Shown here: positions 8,901 through 17,661 of the stretch, one piece after another
Numbering within the stretch: the first letter of the stretch is position 1
Layout of the letters: the number at the start of each line of letters is the position of its first letter
Assembly (NCBI RefSeq): GCF_900143275.1
Contig: NZ_FSRO01000001.1
Span: 930,001 to 994,000, forward strand
Direction of reading: 5' to 3'
Origin: Nitrosomonas cryotolerans ATCC 49181
Lineage (GTDB): Bacteria > Pseudomonadota > Gammaproteobacteria > Burkholderiales > Nitrosomonadaceae
Length of the DNA: 64,000 bases
The notes under the pieces: generated by a model
What the model was told of the DNA's origin: nothing
What the model saw: only the letters and a program-made list of their open reading frames with translations
The model's database searches: none
Translations under genes and position numbers: made by a program

Positions 8901-10546
8901 TGTAAGAGTTGATTGCGTTGTTCTTGCAAGGTCGTGATACGATTGTCATCTTGCCTCAGTTGTTCATGCAGTGTTGCTAACTGACTGCGGGTCTCCATCA
9001 ACTGGTTGTGGCTTTCTGTTAAACGGTCATGAAGCTCGGTTGATTGATTCCGTAAATTTGCGATCAGCGTTTCTCTGTACTCAATCAGGTCATCTAATTG
9101 CGCACCCGTTAAAATTGCTTTCCATTTGTCATAGATCTGGCCCCTCGATTTGCGTAACAGATCGGAGTCTTGTTTTAATCCCAAGCCGGAATGGCCATGA
9201 TTGCGGTAAACAGCACTGATCTTATTCACATGCATAATTTTGCTGTGCTGTGATAGTTGGAGCCAGAAATCCCAGTCTTCGAATAGCGCGAGCGTTTCAT
9301 CAAAGCAGCAATGCTCAGTGACCAGGGAATGTGCGAACAACATGGCATGCATGGGGATAAAGTTTCTTCCCCAGAGTCGATGGAGATCAAAGGGCTCATT
9401 AAATTCAGCCAGCGTTTCTAATTGCCCATCAATATAGTGTTCTACGCGTACGCCCGCATAAGCACAGTGTGTATCCGGGTGGTTTTGCAGGGCGGTAACC
9501 AGCGCGGTAATGTGTTCAGGGTAAAATAAATCATCATCATCCAGAAAAATCAGATAGTCACCCCGGGCTGATTGCAACCCGATGTTTGCTGCCTGACTGC
9601 GATTTAACGGTTCGTCCTGGCTAACGAGTCGTAGCGGAAAAGGACCACACCATTTGTTCAGTGCGCCATGATCGATACCTTTGGCATTGACGACGACGAC
9701 TTCAATGTTGGCATAAGTCTGTAAGGCGACAGAATCGAGCGCATCTGATAGCGTAGGGCGATCCATGCTGCGAATAATGACGCTGACCAGTGAGGTGTCA
9801 CGGTTATCCAGGGTCAGGCCTAATGCCTTCTGGCGTACATGTTCTGACTGATAAAGCTTGAATGGATCATGCAGCAGATTCTCGGCCGTAACCAATATAT
9901 AGGCTTCTGCGGCTGTAACAGTGGCCGGTAAGGTATAAGTACGATAGCGATTGAGAGCCGCAATATCCAGATCGTAGCGCTGTATGGTGTTCTGTGATTT
10001 AAAGCATTCCATGGCGGTTAACTTGCGTGCCGCCAGGGCGCTGATATCCAATAATAGATTCGGATGCAGCGGTATGCCAATTTCATATAATGCCAGACGC
10101 ACGGTTCGGCCGAATCTGCGAACGGCTTCGACCACAACCATACCCAGCGCACGATGATCCGGGTGCATTTCAAAAACTGAGGGCGCGTAGACTAGATCGG
10201 CGCCTGCCTCCGTGATGGTCGTCATTATTTTTTGTATCAGTTTTTCGCTATAACGGATCTCCCGGTCGCGGTACTGCCAGAAAATGGGGGTGCCATAGCC
10301 GAGCACAGCCGCGGCGGCGCGGCTTTCATTTTGACGTTGCAACGTGTAGTCAGCCACCTTCTCATCACTGATGCCATAAGCACCATCGGATAGGATAATC
10401 ACACCGACAGGGATGCCGCGTTCGATATGATGTAAAATGGCTCCGCCACAGCCGAATACCTCATCATCTGGATGAGGGGCAAATATGAGCGCGCGGGTAC
10501 AGGGAATCTGATTTACAGCTTGGTACGGAACAAGCAAGTTTTCCAA
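5909..10546 (-). CDS. Giant multidomain glycan enzyme: PIG-L deacetylase, GT2, RgpF-like and HAD-like domains
   Basis: One continuous reading frame of 1545 codons from a TTG preceded by a GAGAG-type ribosome site. Domains in order: PIG-L/LmbE zinc deacetylase (about 18-225, HPDDE at 25-29 and HPDH at 128-131); GT2 glycosyltransferase (about 252-455, VSVIIRS and the DDDD metal site at 336-339); a glutamine-rich coiled coil (about 490-560) followed by the linker TSWRISAPLR; a rhamnan-synthesis-F-like domain (about 680-905, NRGRDIAPF near 742-750); a HAD-like domain (about 946-1140, DIFDT at 952-956, SDMYL near 1063, GDNEHSD near 1120). The last 350 residues (LYFLAREGQ, VDIGYAATIQG) are not recognised, though this kind of tail often follows HAD domains in polysaccharide loci. 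It could deacetylate and extend a surface glycan; the actual reactions are inferred. Confidence 0.9.
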   Translation of the reverse strand: MENLLVPYQAVNQIPCTRALIFAPHPDDEVFGCGGAILHHIERGIPVGVIILSDGAYGISDEKVADYTLQRQNESRAAAAVLGYGTPIFWQYRDREIRYSEKLIQKIMTTITEAGADLVYAPSVFEMHPDHRALGMVVVEAVRRFGRTVRLALYEIGIPLHPNLLLDISALAARKLTAMECFKSQNTIQRYDLDIAALNRYRTYTLPATVTAAEAYILVTAENLLHDPFKLYQSEHVRQKALGLTLDNRDTSLVSVIIRSMDRPTLSDALDSVALQTYANIEVVVVNAKGIDHGALNKWCGPFPLRLVSQDEPLNRSQAANIGLQSARGDYLIFLDDDDLFYPEHITALVTALQNHPDTHCAYAGVRVEHYIDGQLETLAEFNEPFDLHRLWGRNFIPMHAMLFAHSLVTEHCCFDETLALFEDWDFWLQLSQHSKIMHVNKISAVYRNHGHSGLGLKQDSDLLRKSRGQIYDKWKAILTGAQLDDLIEYRETLIANLRNQSTELHDRLTESHNQLMETRSQLATLHEQLRQDDNRITTLQEQRNQLLHDISASRTREKSLRATIDDLVHSTSWRISAPLRFLARIVRGQHREAFTGVQRRFKPFLKALYWYLPARWRNRLLTCAYRTAGPLFTGMPHYESWRTGAHNSAAQFLATPEGQLTGMIDLANVMPLAQAPAGNIAIHAHIFYADLATELAKLLHHMPFPYDLFVSVPDEKTDNLCRKTFSGLPRLRALRVTIVANRGRDIAPFFSTLGEALQQYDYIAHIHSKKSLYNQGATNGWREYLLSNLFGSETQIRKIFTLLTHEDKIGLVYPQNFSGLPYSASTWLSNRALGRAWCQRLGITPIPAGYFDYPAGSMFWARSEALQPLFKAGIKIEDFPEEAGQTDATLAHCLERLLVLVSRHAGYNSLILRDVQSDSWSRWRFEQYLARRQDHIQTMLADPTLRVVVFDIFDTLLIRPLLNPEDIKSIIARHADETSGKLYLKWRATAEAHARQKAGRDIGLDAIFKELSILSELPAETIAQLRHLEETIELEAVMPRPEVIALFNLALQLDKQVILASDMYLPRSTIETMLNNHAITGWRTFYLSSDTGLRKDTGDLYQHILTQEQVAPDEILVIGDNEHSDVQIPYDIGMRIWHVLRPVELARAIPRLSPLIERALHQDHLNTQLTLGMIVQANFQPLFFPRFDPADLVPATPWAIGYTVAGPLVLSFVQWLAAKASADGMQCLYFLAREGQILKLVYDRWVANDTQAIASDYLVLSRRTVTVPMISNLDDILEIARVRYFPNSLSEFIHERYGVTLSHAECAELAQQKLWPEHKLVTVEDQDIHHLVPVLGALEARILAQAQAERPGLLAYLQQLGLNTISAPAIVDIGYAATIQGRLNRLMNKAIHGYYLVTEERAQTIATQYNVIAQGCFGHYVNAFEQPPTILKQSFSLEKLLSADDAQIICYRLENTDKIIPEFRHLSDAEHQAMATRAEIRRGIMDFVDQSIAVRDKLLHDFEVPPDVANTLFEAFIEHPSQSEQNILGALTLDDYYCGRGLVS

Positions 10547-10720
10547 TAATTTCTCTCTAAGCAGTTAATCTTATATAGGTACTATCTTTGTTCATTCTTA
10601 AGACAATGATGGCTTATTTTAGGTCGATTAGTCTGATTGATGTGAATGAAACAGCATATCCGGCCAAGCTATCCGTATCGATAATCGGGTAAACCGACCT
10701 TACGGGCAGCGGCCAGTGGA

Positions 10721-12532
10721 TTACCTGAAATCCGTATCTCCACTCATCAGCCACCAGCGATCTTTGAGTGTTTCAGGCGCTGGGCCATGGCTCCAGATGT
10801 TAGCGGGAATGCGGATATTTAACGCCTGCCGGATTCCGCCAGCTGCGCTAAAGGGCGCCGCAAAGTTTTCTGTAATACGGCAGAATAACCGCCGGTGGCC
10901 ATTGAGACCAGCCAGTCGCCTGGCCTGCGTAACCAGCAGGGCTATTTCATTCAATGGCGCAACGAGATCCACAATTTCACAACCGTCGGCATCATGACGT
11001 AGTACCAGCAGGCCGCGTACACGCTCACTCAAGCGATTTTTCACCAGTACCATCTGATAGCGTTGACTGGGATGATTAAGATAACGATATTGCAGGAAAC
11101 GCCAATCGCGTATCCCGACGATCATGTCTTGCAGATCTTCAGCCATGTGTTGCCAGCAGGCATCAATGGCGCGACCAGTGTCACTTGTCGTGGCCTGGTC
11201 GATGGGCTGTAATCGAGTTTTCCATTGCGGCAGCTTGGATAAGGGTTGCCAGGAAAACTCGGTCATGCGTCCTACCTCGGCGTACAATCCATGCCGCTCA
11301 GCGACCTTCATGGCCCGTTCATTTGGAAAACCAAAGCCAATGAGATAAGGTTTGCCATAGCCAATATAGCGTTCCAGGAAAGTGGCGGCCATCAGGAAAA
11401 ACGGTCCCTTCCTGGTTAAGGTGCCGCGTTCGCTTGCGTCCACCATCACATCACCAATCTGTACAGCTGTTTGTGGTTGACCGCATAGCAGAATATGCCG
11501 GGCAATACCGCCGTAATGAGCGATCAGCTGGTCCTTTCGCCAGATACCGATAGCCCGTCCCGCTACCGCGCTATACTTCCAGTGCCAGGTTGCGGGTGTC
11601 ATGCAGTGGTTAAATGTTTTTTCAAATAAATGTAGCATTTCTACTGACTGCTGCTGCTTTAACGATTTTAGGCGCCATTTCGGAGTAGATTCTTTCTTGA
11701 AATGTAATAGACCGTAACCGTAATAGCCGTCAGCATATTTTTTTCGGTAGTTTTGAATGGATGTGTTTAACTGGACCAGCTTTTCATGGTTGAGTGTGAG
11801 ATCTCGAATCAGTTGCTGTCGATGCGCTGTTGTGACCGACAATCGGTAATCAAGCATGGGTGTGGCCATGGGCGTTAAGTCCAGCTGTTCGATGCATTTA
11901 AAACCGAATCGTTTTGCGAGCGATGTCATATCATTTAACAGGTGCAGTTTTTCAACAGTGGTTTCTGTGCGCTTGAGTGCAAACTCATCCATGATTAAGA
12001 TGCTGCCCGATGGAGACAGTAAATCCAGCGCCTTATTAAAGATAATCAGGGGTTCGATGCATTGCGCCGACTCCTGAAATAAAATCAGATCAAAACTGCC
12101 TGCTTCTGCTTCAAAATCTTCCAGCTGTTGGCAGACGACTGTCGCCTGCTTTTTCAGACAGGTGCGCACATAGGTAATCTGCTGGGTATCGGAAGCAATG
12201 CTCTGAACAGAATAACCATATTGTGTCAGCAAGGAGAGCGTGGTGCCCAGACCCACACCGACTTGCAGGATACGACAAGGAAGCGGCGGTAATCGGGCGA
12301 TCAGTAGGTCGGTGGCATATTGCTGCGCGGCTTGCAGATCAGTGATGTCATGCGGACATAATCCATAATGAAAATCAGTGATTCTGCCTTCCTGTAACAG
12401 TGAGGCATGGGCATAAACATTCCACGGAAAATGCCATTCCTTGTAGGTAGTCGGCGTAGGCGCGAAGGTGATGGGGCGCGTTGCCTGCCGGTAGAGTGGC
12501 AGGCTGGATTGGATTGGCCTGGAATTAATCAT
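10721..12532 (-). CDS. SAM-dependent methyltransferase fused to a GNAT-like domain
   Basis: 603 residues from the ATG at 12532. The N-terminal part is a class I methyltransferase: SAM-binding loop ILQVGVGLGTTLSLL, acidic loop after strand 2 (IASDTQQ) and strand 4 FDLILFQES. After a linker, the C-terminal half has a GNAT-like pattern: HYGGIARHILL, an acceptor-proximal QIGDVMVDASERGTLTRKGPFFL segment and GFPNERAMKVAERHGL, a common acetyl-CoA-side motif. The ATG overlaps the stop of the upstream ATPase by 8 bases, so the two are translationally coupled. A role in modifying or capping the exported glycan is likely from context; the acetyltransferase call is weaker than the methyltransferase call. 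Confidence 0.82.
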   Translation of the reverse strand: MINSRPIQSSLPLYRQATRPITFAPTPTTYKEWHFPWNVYAHASLLQEGRITDFHYGLCPHDITDLQAAQQYATDLLIARLPPLPCRILQVGVGLGTTLSLLTQYGYSVQSIASDTQQITYVRTCLKKQATVVCQQLEDFEAEAGSFDLILFQESAQCIEPLIIFNKALDLLSPSGSILIMDEFALKRTETTVEKLHLLNDMTSLAKRFGFKCIEQLDLTPMATPMLDYRLSVTTAHRQQLIRDLTLNHEKLVQLNTSIQNYRKKYADGYYGYGLLHFKKESTPKWRLKSLKQQQSVEMLHLFEKTFNHCMTPATWHWKYSAVAGRAIGIWRKDQLIAHYGGIARHILLCGQPQTAVQIGDVMVDASERGTLTRKGPFFLMAATFLERYIGYGKPYLIGFGFPNERAMKVAERHGLYAEVGRMTEFSWQPLSKLPQWKTRLQPIDQATTSDTGRAIDACWQHMAEDLQDMIVGIRDWRFLQYRYLNHPSQRYQMVLVKNRLSERVRGLLVLRHDADGCEIVDLVAPLNEIALLVTQARRLAGLNGHRRLFCRITENFAAPFSAAGGIRQALNIRIPANIWSHGPAPETLKDRWWLMSGDTDFR

Positions 12533-13823
12533 CCTGCGCCTGTTGTGTGATGACACGACTGTTTTCCCATCGATGTGGCAGTGCGAAGTAGCCCTGTAAC
12601 CGGCCCGCCTGCTGTACTTGTAAGGTAGCCACGCCGTTGGCTGAGTCATAAATATGCAGGCCTCGTTCACATAATAAATGGGCGCTGAGCAAATATTCTC
12701 CTTTTAATAAGGGCAATTGATCAAAAGCCAGGCAGATTTCGCCTGATCCATCCGGGTTGCGTTGTAACACCAGGTTATCCTCCCATGTGGCTGCGCTGGT
12801 GAGTGTGCGCCCGTCCATGGCATGCAGGGTCACCGCCACGCAGGGACAGGGTAATGCCGGGTCTGAGGAAAAAGCGACGTGTATGGTTATATCGGATTGG
12901 CCACTGATCATGATCGTGTGTGGCTGATGTGGCGTCCCATTTATTTTGATCGCAACTTTGGCCAGTCGTGCACTGCCGCGCGCGTGATCGCGTTCATGTT
13001 CCAGTGCGATGGCAGTGGTGGGTGCGGGCACCGTAGTGGCGGGGCTAGCCTGCGCTGTGCTATCCAGTGTGCTTTTGTCCAAAAATGCCTGGTAGGCAGA
13101 GACGACCTGGGCTGAATCGGCGTCCATCATGAGTTGTCCCTGATTAATCCAAAGCGCCCGGGCGCACAGGGATTCGACCTGAAACAATGAATGGGAGCAG
13201 AATAAAATGGTTTTTCCCGCATCGCGCATTTGCATGATGCGATTAAATGATTGGCGGGAAAAGGCGCCATCACCGACGGAAAGGGCTTCGTCGATTATCA
13301 GGATATCCGGGTCCACATTAATGGCGACTGAAAATGCCAGACGCACGTACATCCCACTGGAATAGGTTTTAACGGGCTGGTCGATAAAATCCCGGACACC
13401 GGAAAAATCAATAATGTCATCCATGCACGCGGTGATTTCTGCCTGGCTGAGGCCCATGATGGTGGCACTCATCAGAATATTTTCACGGCCGGTAAATTCA
13501 GGGTTAAAGCCTGCACCGAGTTCGAGTAAAGCCGCGATGCGCCCCGTTACCTGCACCTGACCACCCGTGGGGGTCAATGTGCCGCAGACCAGTTGCAGCA
13601 GTGTGGATTTGCCCGAACCGTTACGCCCGACAATGCCCACGACTTCACCTTGCATCACGGTCACATTCATCTCGCGGAGTGCCCATAGCTCGCGGTAATA
13701 TTGACGCCTGCCGCGCCACAGAAATTGCTTCAGGCGATCTTTGGGCTGCTGGTAAAGCTGATAGCATTTACTGAGTTGGCGTGCCTGGATGGCGATTTTT
13801 GGCGTGACTGACTTAAAGGGCAT
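12525..13823 (-). CDS. wzt: O-antigen/polysaccharide ABC exporter ATPase with C-terminal glycan-binding domain (Wzt-like)
   Basis: Energises export of a finished lipid-linked polysaccharide across the inner membrane. The ATPase domain (about 10-240) has Walker A GRNGSGKST, the TGREN motif typical of Wzt/TagH (GFNPEFTGRENI), signature YSSGMYVRLAF, Walker B ILIIDEALSVGD and H-loop FCSHS. About 60 linker residues precede a C-terminal beta-rich domain (about 290-425) of the Wzt_C type, which reads the chain end. The ATG at 13823 overlaps the permease stop by 11 bases; an upstream in-frame start at 13850 is less likely. This domain implies capped-chain recognition, which fits a methyltransferase as the next gene. 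Confidence 0.93.
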   Translation of the reverse strand: MPFKSVTPKIAIQARQLSKCYQLYQQPKDRLKQFLWRGRRQYYRELWALREMNVTVMQGEVVGIVGRNGSGKSTLLQLVCGTLTPTGGQVQVTGRIAALLELGAGFNPEFTGRENILMSATIMGLSQAEITACMDDIIDFSGVRDFIDQPVKTYSSGMYVRLAFSVAINVDPDILIIDEALSVGDGAFSRQSFNRIMQMRDAGKTILFCSHSLFQVESLCARALWINQGQLMMDADSAQVVSAYQAFLDKSTLDSTAQASPATTVPAPTTAIALEHERDHARGSARLAKVAIKINGTPHQPHTIMISGQSDITIHVAFSSDPALPCPCVAVTLHAMDGRTLTSAATWEDNLVLQRNPDGSGEICLAFDQLPLLKGEYLLSAHLLCERGLHIYDSANGVATLQVQQAGRLQGYFALPHRWENSRVITQQAQDD

Positions 13824-14640
13824 CGGCAAATCCCTTGCGTGTCTTTTCAAACCAGAGTGCGCCTAACCAGGCAATCAGGAGGGCAAATATATAATAAAGC
13901 CCCAGCCCGGGCCAGTCGGGTGACGCATCATATAAAATGACGCCCCGTGCTTGCTCAATGATAAAAGTGAGCGGATTGAGAAACAGATAGGCCCGCACAG
14001 ATTCGGGGAGTGCCGATGCCGGATAAAAAATAGGACTCATAAACAGCAGCATGGTTAAAATCAAGCCAATGAACTGTCCGATATCCCGCACAAAGACACC
14101 CAGTGATGCGAGAAACCAGGACAATCCCATAATCAGTAATAAGAACGGCAGTATCACGATGGGTAACCACAGTAATGACCAGGAAATAGTATGCCCAATA
14201 GTGATCAGAAAGATCAACAGTATCAGCAGACTGATGCCGGCATGGAACAGAGCGGAACCCAATGTCACCCAGGGTAGGATTTGCAAAGGAAAGATGACTT
14301 TCTTAACGTAATTCACATGCGCTAATATCAGCCCCGGTGCGCGCGAAAGACATTCAGAAAACAAATTAAAAACGATCAGTCCGGCAAACAGAGATAAAGC
14401 AAACTCAAACCGGTCATCCGGACTTCCGTGCGTCTGATCCAGACGTATCTTGAATACGATACTGAATACAAAAGTATAAATAGCGAGCATTAAAACCGGG
14501 GTAACAAAGGACCAGAGTAACCCAAGAAATGAGCCGCGATATCGGCCGATGACCTCCCGCTTGACCATTTGCAGGACCAGTGGATGGTAGTGCCATACAC
14601 TCAGGAAGATCTCTGAAAAAACAGATTTGGCGTGATGCAA
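13813..14640 (-). CDS. wzm: O-antigen/polysaccharide ABC exporter permease (Wzm-like)
   Basis: 275 residues with the ABC-2 permease layout: an N-terminal amphipathic region containing VKREVIGRYRGSFLGLLWSFVTPVLML (read in segments), six hydrophobic segments and the C-terminal LNPLTFIIEQARGVIL motif. It pairs with the overlapping ATPase gene. It is the first gene of the minus-strand train and faces the S-layer-type gene across 509 bases, so the promoter for the glycan genes should lie there. Length and motifs match Wzm/KpsM/TagG exporters, and the presence of a Wzt with a C-terminal domain favours the O-antigen class. Confidence 0.93.
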   Translation of the reverse strand: MHHAKSVFSEIFLSVWHYHPLVLQMVKREVIGRYRGSFLGLLWSFVTPVLMLAIYTFVFSIVFKIRLDQTHGSPDDRFEFALSLFAGLIVFNLFSECLSRAPGLILAHVNYVKKVIFPLQILPWVTLGSALFHAGISLLILLIFLITIGHTISWSLLWLPIVILPFLLLIMGLSWFLASLGVFVRDIGQFIGLILTMLLFMSPIFYPASALPESVRAYLFLNPLTFIIEQARGVILYDASPDWPGLGLYYIFALLIAWLGALWFEKTRKGFADAL

Positions 14641-15149
14641 GAGTAGAATGATGTGAATTAAAAGAGGGGGTAATTATCGCAGAAGCCCACCAACATCGCG
14701 CATAAAAAATGCGTTTAGTATGTTTAAATCATCAATTTCAGGAATATACCTATCGGATATAAGGAGACGGATTGCATGGGAATCGACACATATTTCATTG
14801 CCTAAAGTCGAATTATGTTATCTTTAAGCGTTATCATTTACTTCGAGTGTCGGTTTTTAGGCACTTTGTTTCTTCGATGTTTTTTTCGATATGTTCCCAC
14901 GCAGTGTTGTAAAAAGCATGAATTCGGTTTGGAAATATACACCAGCGCTTGCAACGCTCCCGTTTTTTCGGCAGAATCCAAAACTACTTGGCTTTTGTGG
15001 TAATTTCTGATAGATGAGGCTATTTGTCTATCATGGCGGATACAACTTAGCTTAGCAGAGTAAGCAGAGTAAGAAAAAGTGAAAAACTTGCAAGAAATTT
15101 ACTTTCGTATTGCGTAATAAATTTTTTAATTTTAATCAAGGGAGCTCCC
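14641..15149. promoter_or_regulatory. Divergent intergenic region between the glycan exporter and the S-layer-type gene
   Basis: 509 bases with no supported gene. It must hold the promoters of both divergent units, but no single strong -35/-10 pair stands out. A short hairpin (GCGCAT/ATGCGT with an A-rich loop) lies near 14698-14714. The plus-strand gene has a strong AAGGGAG ribosome site at about 15138-15144. Short direct repeats of AGCAGAGTA occur near 15055-15072. An open frame at 14815-15003 has no ribosome site and no recognisable product. Confidence 0.5.
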
Positions 15150-17570
15150 ATGGCTATTTCTAATTCACAACAAACCTCAATTTTAAAGGTTGTTGCAGGA
15201 CTGTTTAATGCAGCGCCCGGTGGAAGCAATCTGACAGAATTGGCAAATCTGGTAGAGGGTGGTACATCGATACAACAACTGGCCAGAGATTTGGCAAAAC
15301 ATCCATTATTTACAGACGGGATTATGGCGGGCAAGGCAACCACCCCTGCTCAGGTCGGCGTATTAATGAACCATTTCGGTTTGACCACTGGTTCAGGTGA
15401 TGCCAGCAGTCCCGATGCACAAGCCGAAGCCTTCTTTACGGCCCGTATTAATGAGGGCACCGGTTTTGGCGACATTGTTTTTGAAGCCATCACTTTTTTA
15501 TCACAAAGCAACGTGCCGGCTGAATTCGCAGATGTGGCTGCGCTGCTCGATAACAAGGTTCTGGTTGCTGAAGTCTATTCCGAAAACAATTCGGCCACTG
15601 ATCTGGCAACACTGCAATCTATCTTGATTGGCGTGACGGCAACCGGCCCGGCGACGCGCGACGAAGCGATCACCTTCCTGGAAGGTCAGGGAACCGGCCC
15701 TAATGCAGGTCAGGTGTTTACGCTGACCAGTGCGGTGGATAATATCGCGGGCACCAGCGGCGATGACGCTATTAATGGTGTGGTGGATACAACTGCTAAC
15801 GGAGCGGGCGGTACGTTTACGCCGGGCGATCAGATTGATGGCGGGGCGGGGAACGATACAGCGACTTTTGTCATTACAGATACCGGCAAATGGTCTAACG
15901 GCGCCACCATCAAGAATGTAGAAAATATCGTATTCCGTGATGTAACTAACAAAGGTGATACGGTAAACGTAGCCAATATTAATGGTGCGACCAGCTTCAC
16001 CAATTTGTCTTCGACCGCAGGCCAGACGCTGACTTTGAATAATATACAGAGTAATGCCAAGCTGGCCATTACCAACTCAAGCACAGCGGGCGGCACAGCT
16101 AATAGTCTGACGGCAAATTTCAAGGATGGTATTTTTGTCACCGGTGGCAGCACTCTGTCGGCTGATTTCAATGCGGCGGGCTCAAGCGTGGCTGGCACGA
16201 CTGTCCGTTCCGACCTGACGGTGGGGCATGCCAGTGCTGCTGGAACAGCCACTGATCTAACGCTGGCGCTCAATGCGAGCGGCACTAACTTTGCTACGTT
16301 TACTAACGGTGCAAATAGCATCGGTGGGCTGAAAACGCTGAGTGTGGGCGGTACCGGCTCCCTGGATATTGTCGCTGCAGGCGCTGAATTTAATAACTTG
16401 ACCACGGTGAATGCGGCAGCCAATAAGGGTGGTTTCAAGGTTGATCTGGCCGCCAACAACAAGGACGTCACTTTCACGGGTGGAGAAGGCAACGACACCC
16501 TGACCCTGCTGAACTTCAACACCAAGGATTCAGTGGACGGGGGTGCCGGGAATGACACGCTGAATGTGACGCTGGCAGATGTGCAGGCTTTCACCAAAGC
16601 GGCCCCGGTCAGTAATGTGGAAACCTTGGGAATTACATTGGGCGCTGGTCCGTTGAATGACACTTCGGTGAACGGAGATTTCTTTGGCATCAATAACATC
16701 ACCCTGAATGACGGCCCGAATCTTGCGAATAAATCTACACTCAGTTTTACGAACCTGGCGCATGACGCCAATGTGACTTTCAAAGCGAGTTCCGCTTCGG
16801 CTACCGGCTCGACCGGTACCATCAGTGTCGACGTCAAGGGTGCGATTGCCGGTACTGAAGAAGCGGCAACCTTGACATTTGGCAAGGGCGTTAATTTCAC
16901 CGATGACGGCATCACCGGGGCAGTCAAAGTGAATGCGGCCGGGCTGGAAACCGTTACCTTGGCAACGGCCGCCACGGCGGGTGCTGGCGCACAACTCAGC
17001 GAGCTGGCGGACGCCCAACTGAAAGCTCTGAATGTGACGGGTTCGGATGGTATCACTGTGGGTTCATTGGCAAACGCTAAGAACATCAATACGGTGGATG
17101 CTTCGGCGGTGGTCAAGGACAGCAACGGTAATGTGGGTGGTGTGACTGTTGATCTTGTCAATAATAGTACGGGCGTGATCTTCACTGGTGGTGAGGGTGC
17201 CGATACTTATACCGCATCGACAAAGGGTGATGCGATTACCGGTGGTTTGGGTGGGGATATCGTTACCCTGGGTACGGGTGCAGACAAGCTGGTTTATAAT
17301 GTAGCCGATGATTCTAAGGCGGGTACCCAAGACGTAGTGGGTGGCTTTGATACTACGGCTGACGTGGTACAGTTTGCTGCCGCCCTGCAGGTCGGTACGG
17401 CGGCTTATATCGGTGCGGCAGCTTTCACTAATACCGGCGCGACGCAATTGCGCATGAACGGTGCCGATTTGGAAGTCGACTTGAATGGGGATACCACCGC
17501 GGATATGACCATTACATTGACGGGCGTGGGTGCAGGTGATTTTGGTGCGGCCAACTTTGTCTTTGCTTGA
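15150..17570 (+). CDS. Secreted RTX-like S-layer-type protein (type I secretion substrate)
   Basis: 806 residues, rich in Ala, Thr, Asn, Gly and Asp, with no cysteine and apparently one tryptophan: the composition of exported crystalline surface layers. The N-terminal 190 residues are helical, with SILKVVAGLFNAAPGG and repeated FFTARINEG-like segments, similar to DUF4214-type starts of bacterial surface proteins. RTX-like calcium nonapeptide pieces occur at GGAGNDT (twice), GGEGNDTL and GLGGDIVTLGTGADKLVY. There is no N-terminal signal peptide. The end, NFVFA, is a short hydrophobic C-terminus after an acidic stretch, typical of type I substrates. A strong AAGGGAG ribosome site suggests high expression. 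The exporter is probably the PrtD-like protein at 175-1956. S-layer identity is inference; an RTX adhesin is the alternative. Confidence 0.85.
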   Translation: MAISNSQQTSILKVVAGLFNAAPGGSNLTELANLVEGGTSIQQLARDLAKHPLFTDGIMAGKATTPAQVGVLMNHFGLTTGSGDASSPDAQAEAFFTARINEGTGFGDIVFEAITFLSQSNVPAEFADVAALLDNKVLVAEVYSENNSATDLATLQSILIGVTATGPATRDEAITFLEGQGTGPNAGQVFTLTSAVDNIAGTSGDDAINGVVDTTANGAGGTFTPGDQIDGGAGNDTATFVITDTGKWSNGATIKNVENIVFRDVTNKGDTVNVANINGATSFTNLSSTAGQTLTLNNIQSNAKLAITNSSTAGGTANSLTANFKDGIFVTGGSTLSADFNAAGSSVAGTTVRSDLTVGHASAAGTATDLTLALNASGTNFATFTNGANSIGGLKTLSVGGTGSLDIVAAGAEFNNLTTVNAAANKGGFKVDLAANNKDVTFTGGEGNDTLTLLNFNTKDSVDGGAGNDTLNVTLADVQAFTKAAPVSNVETLGITLGAGPLNDTSVNGDFFGINNITLNDGPNLANKSTLSFTNLAHDANVTFKASSASATGSTGTISVDVKGAIAGTEEAATLTFGKGVNFTDDGITGAVKVNAAGLETVTLATAATAGAGAQLSELADAQLKALNVTGSDGITVGSLANAKNINTVDASAVVKDSNGNVGGVTVDLVNNSTGVIFTGGEGADTYTASTKGDAITGGLGGDIVTLGTGADKLVYNVADDSKAGTQDVVGGFDTTADVVQFAAALQVGTAAYIGAAAFTNTGATQLRMNGADLEVDLNGDTTADMTITLTGVGAGDFGAANFVFA

Positions 17571-17578
17571 TCGAGACT

Positions 17579-17650
17579 AAGCGGGAGCCGTTTTCCCGCG
17601 GCATCTGTTGAAACCCAACCCGCTTGCCGCAAGGCTGGCGGGTTTTTTTT
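17579..17650 (+). terminator. Tandem hairpins ending in a T-run after the S-layer-type gene
   Basis: Just after the stop codon is a hairpin of GCGGGA and TCCCGC. A second stem of CCCGC-TTGCC with GGCTGGCGGG around a GCAA loop (17619-17642) is followed by about ten T residues. This is a classic intrinsic terminator. The downstream methyltransferase gene begins only 11 bases after the T-run. Confidence 0.88.
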
Positions 17651-17661
17651 TGATGAATTAG

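Noticed and set aside
2861-14640. A complete O-antigen biosynthesis cluster
   Set aside because: An exporter and several transferases are present, but no nucleotide-sugar synthesis genes (for example dTDP-rhamnose genes) or initiating transferase lie in the window, so only a partial pathway is supported.
14815-15003. A 62-codon frame in the divergent region before the S-layer-type gene
   Set aside because: No ribosome site and no recognisable protein features.
15830-17185. A 451-codon open frame on the minus strand within the S-layer-type gene
   Set aside because: It is a mirror of the repetitive Ala/Thr/Gly coding sequence opposite, has low-complexity content and no ribosome site or family motif.
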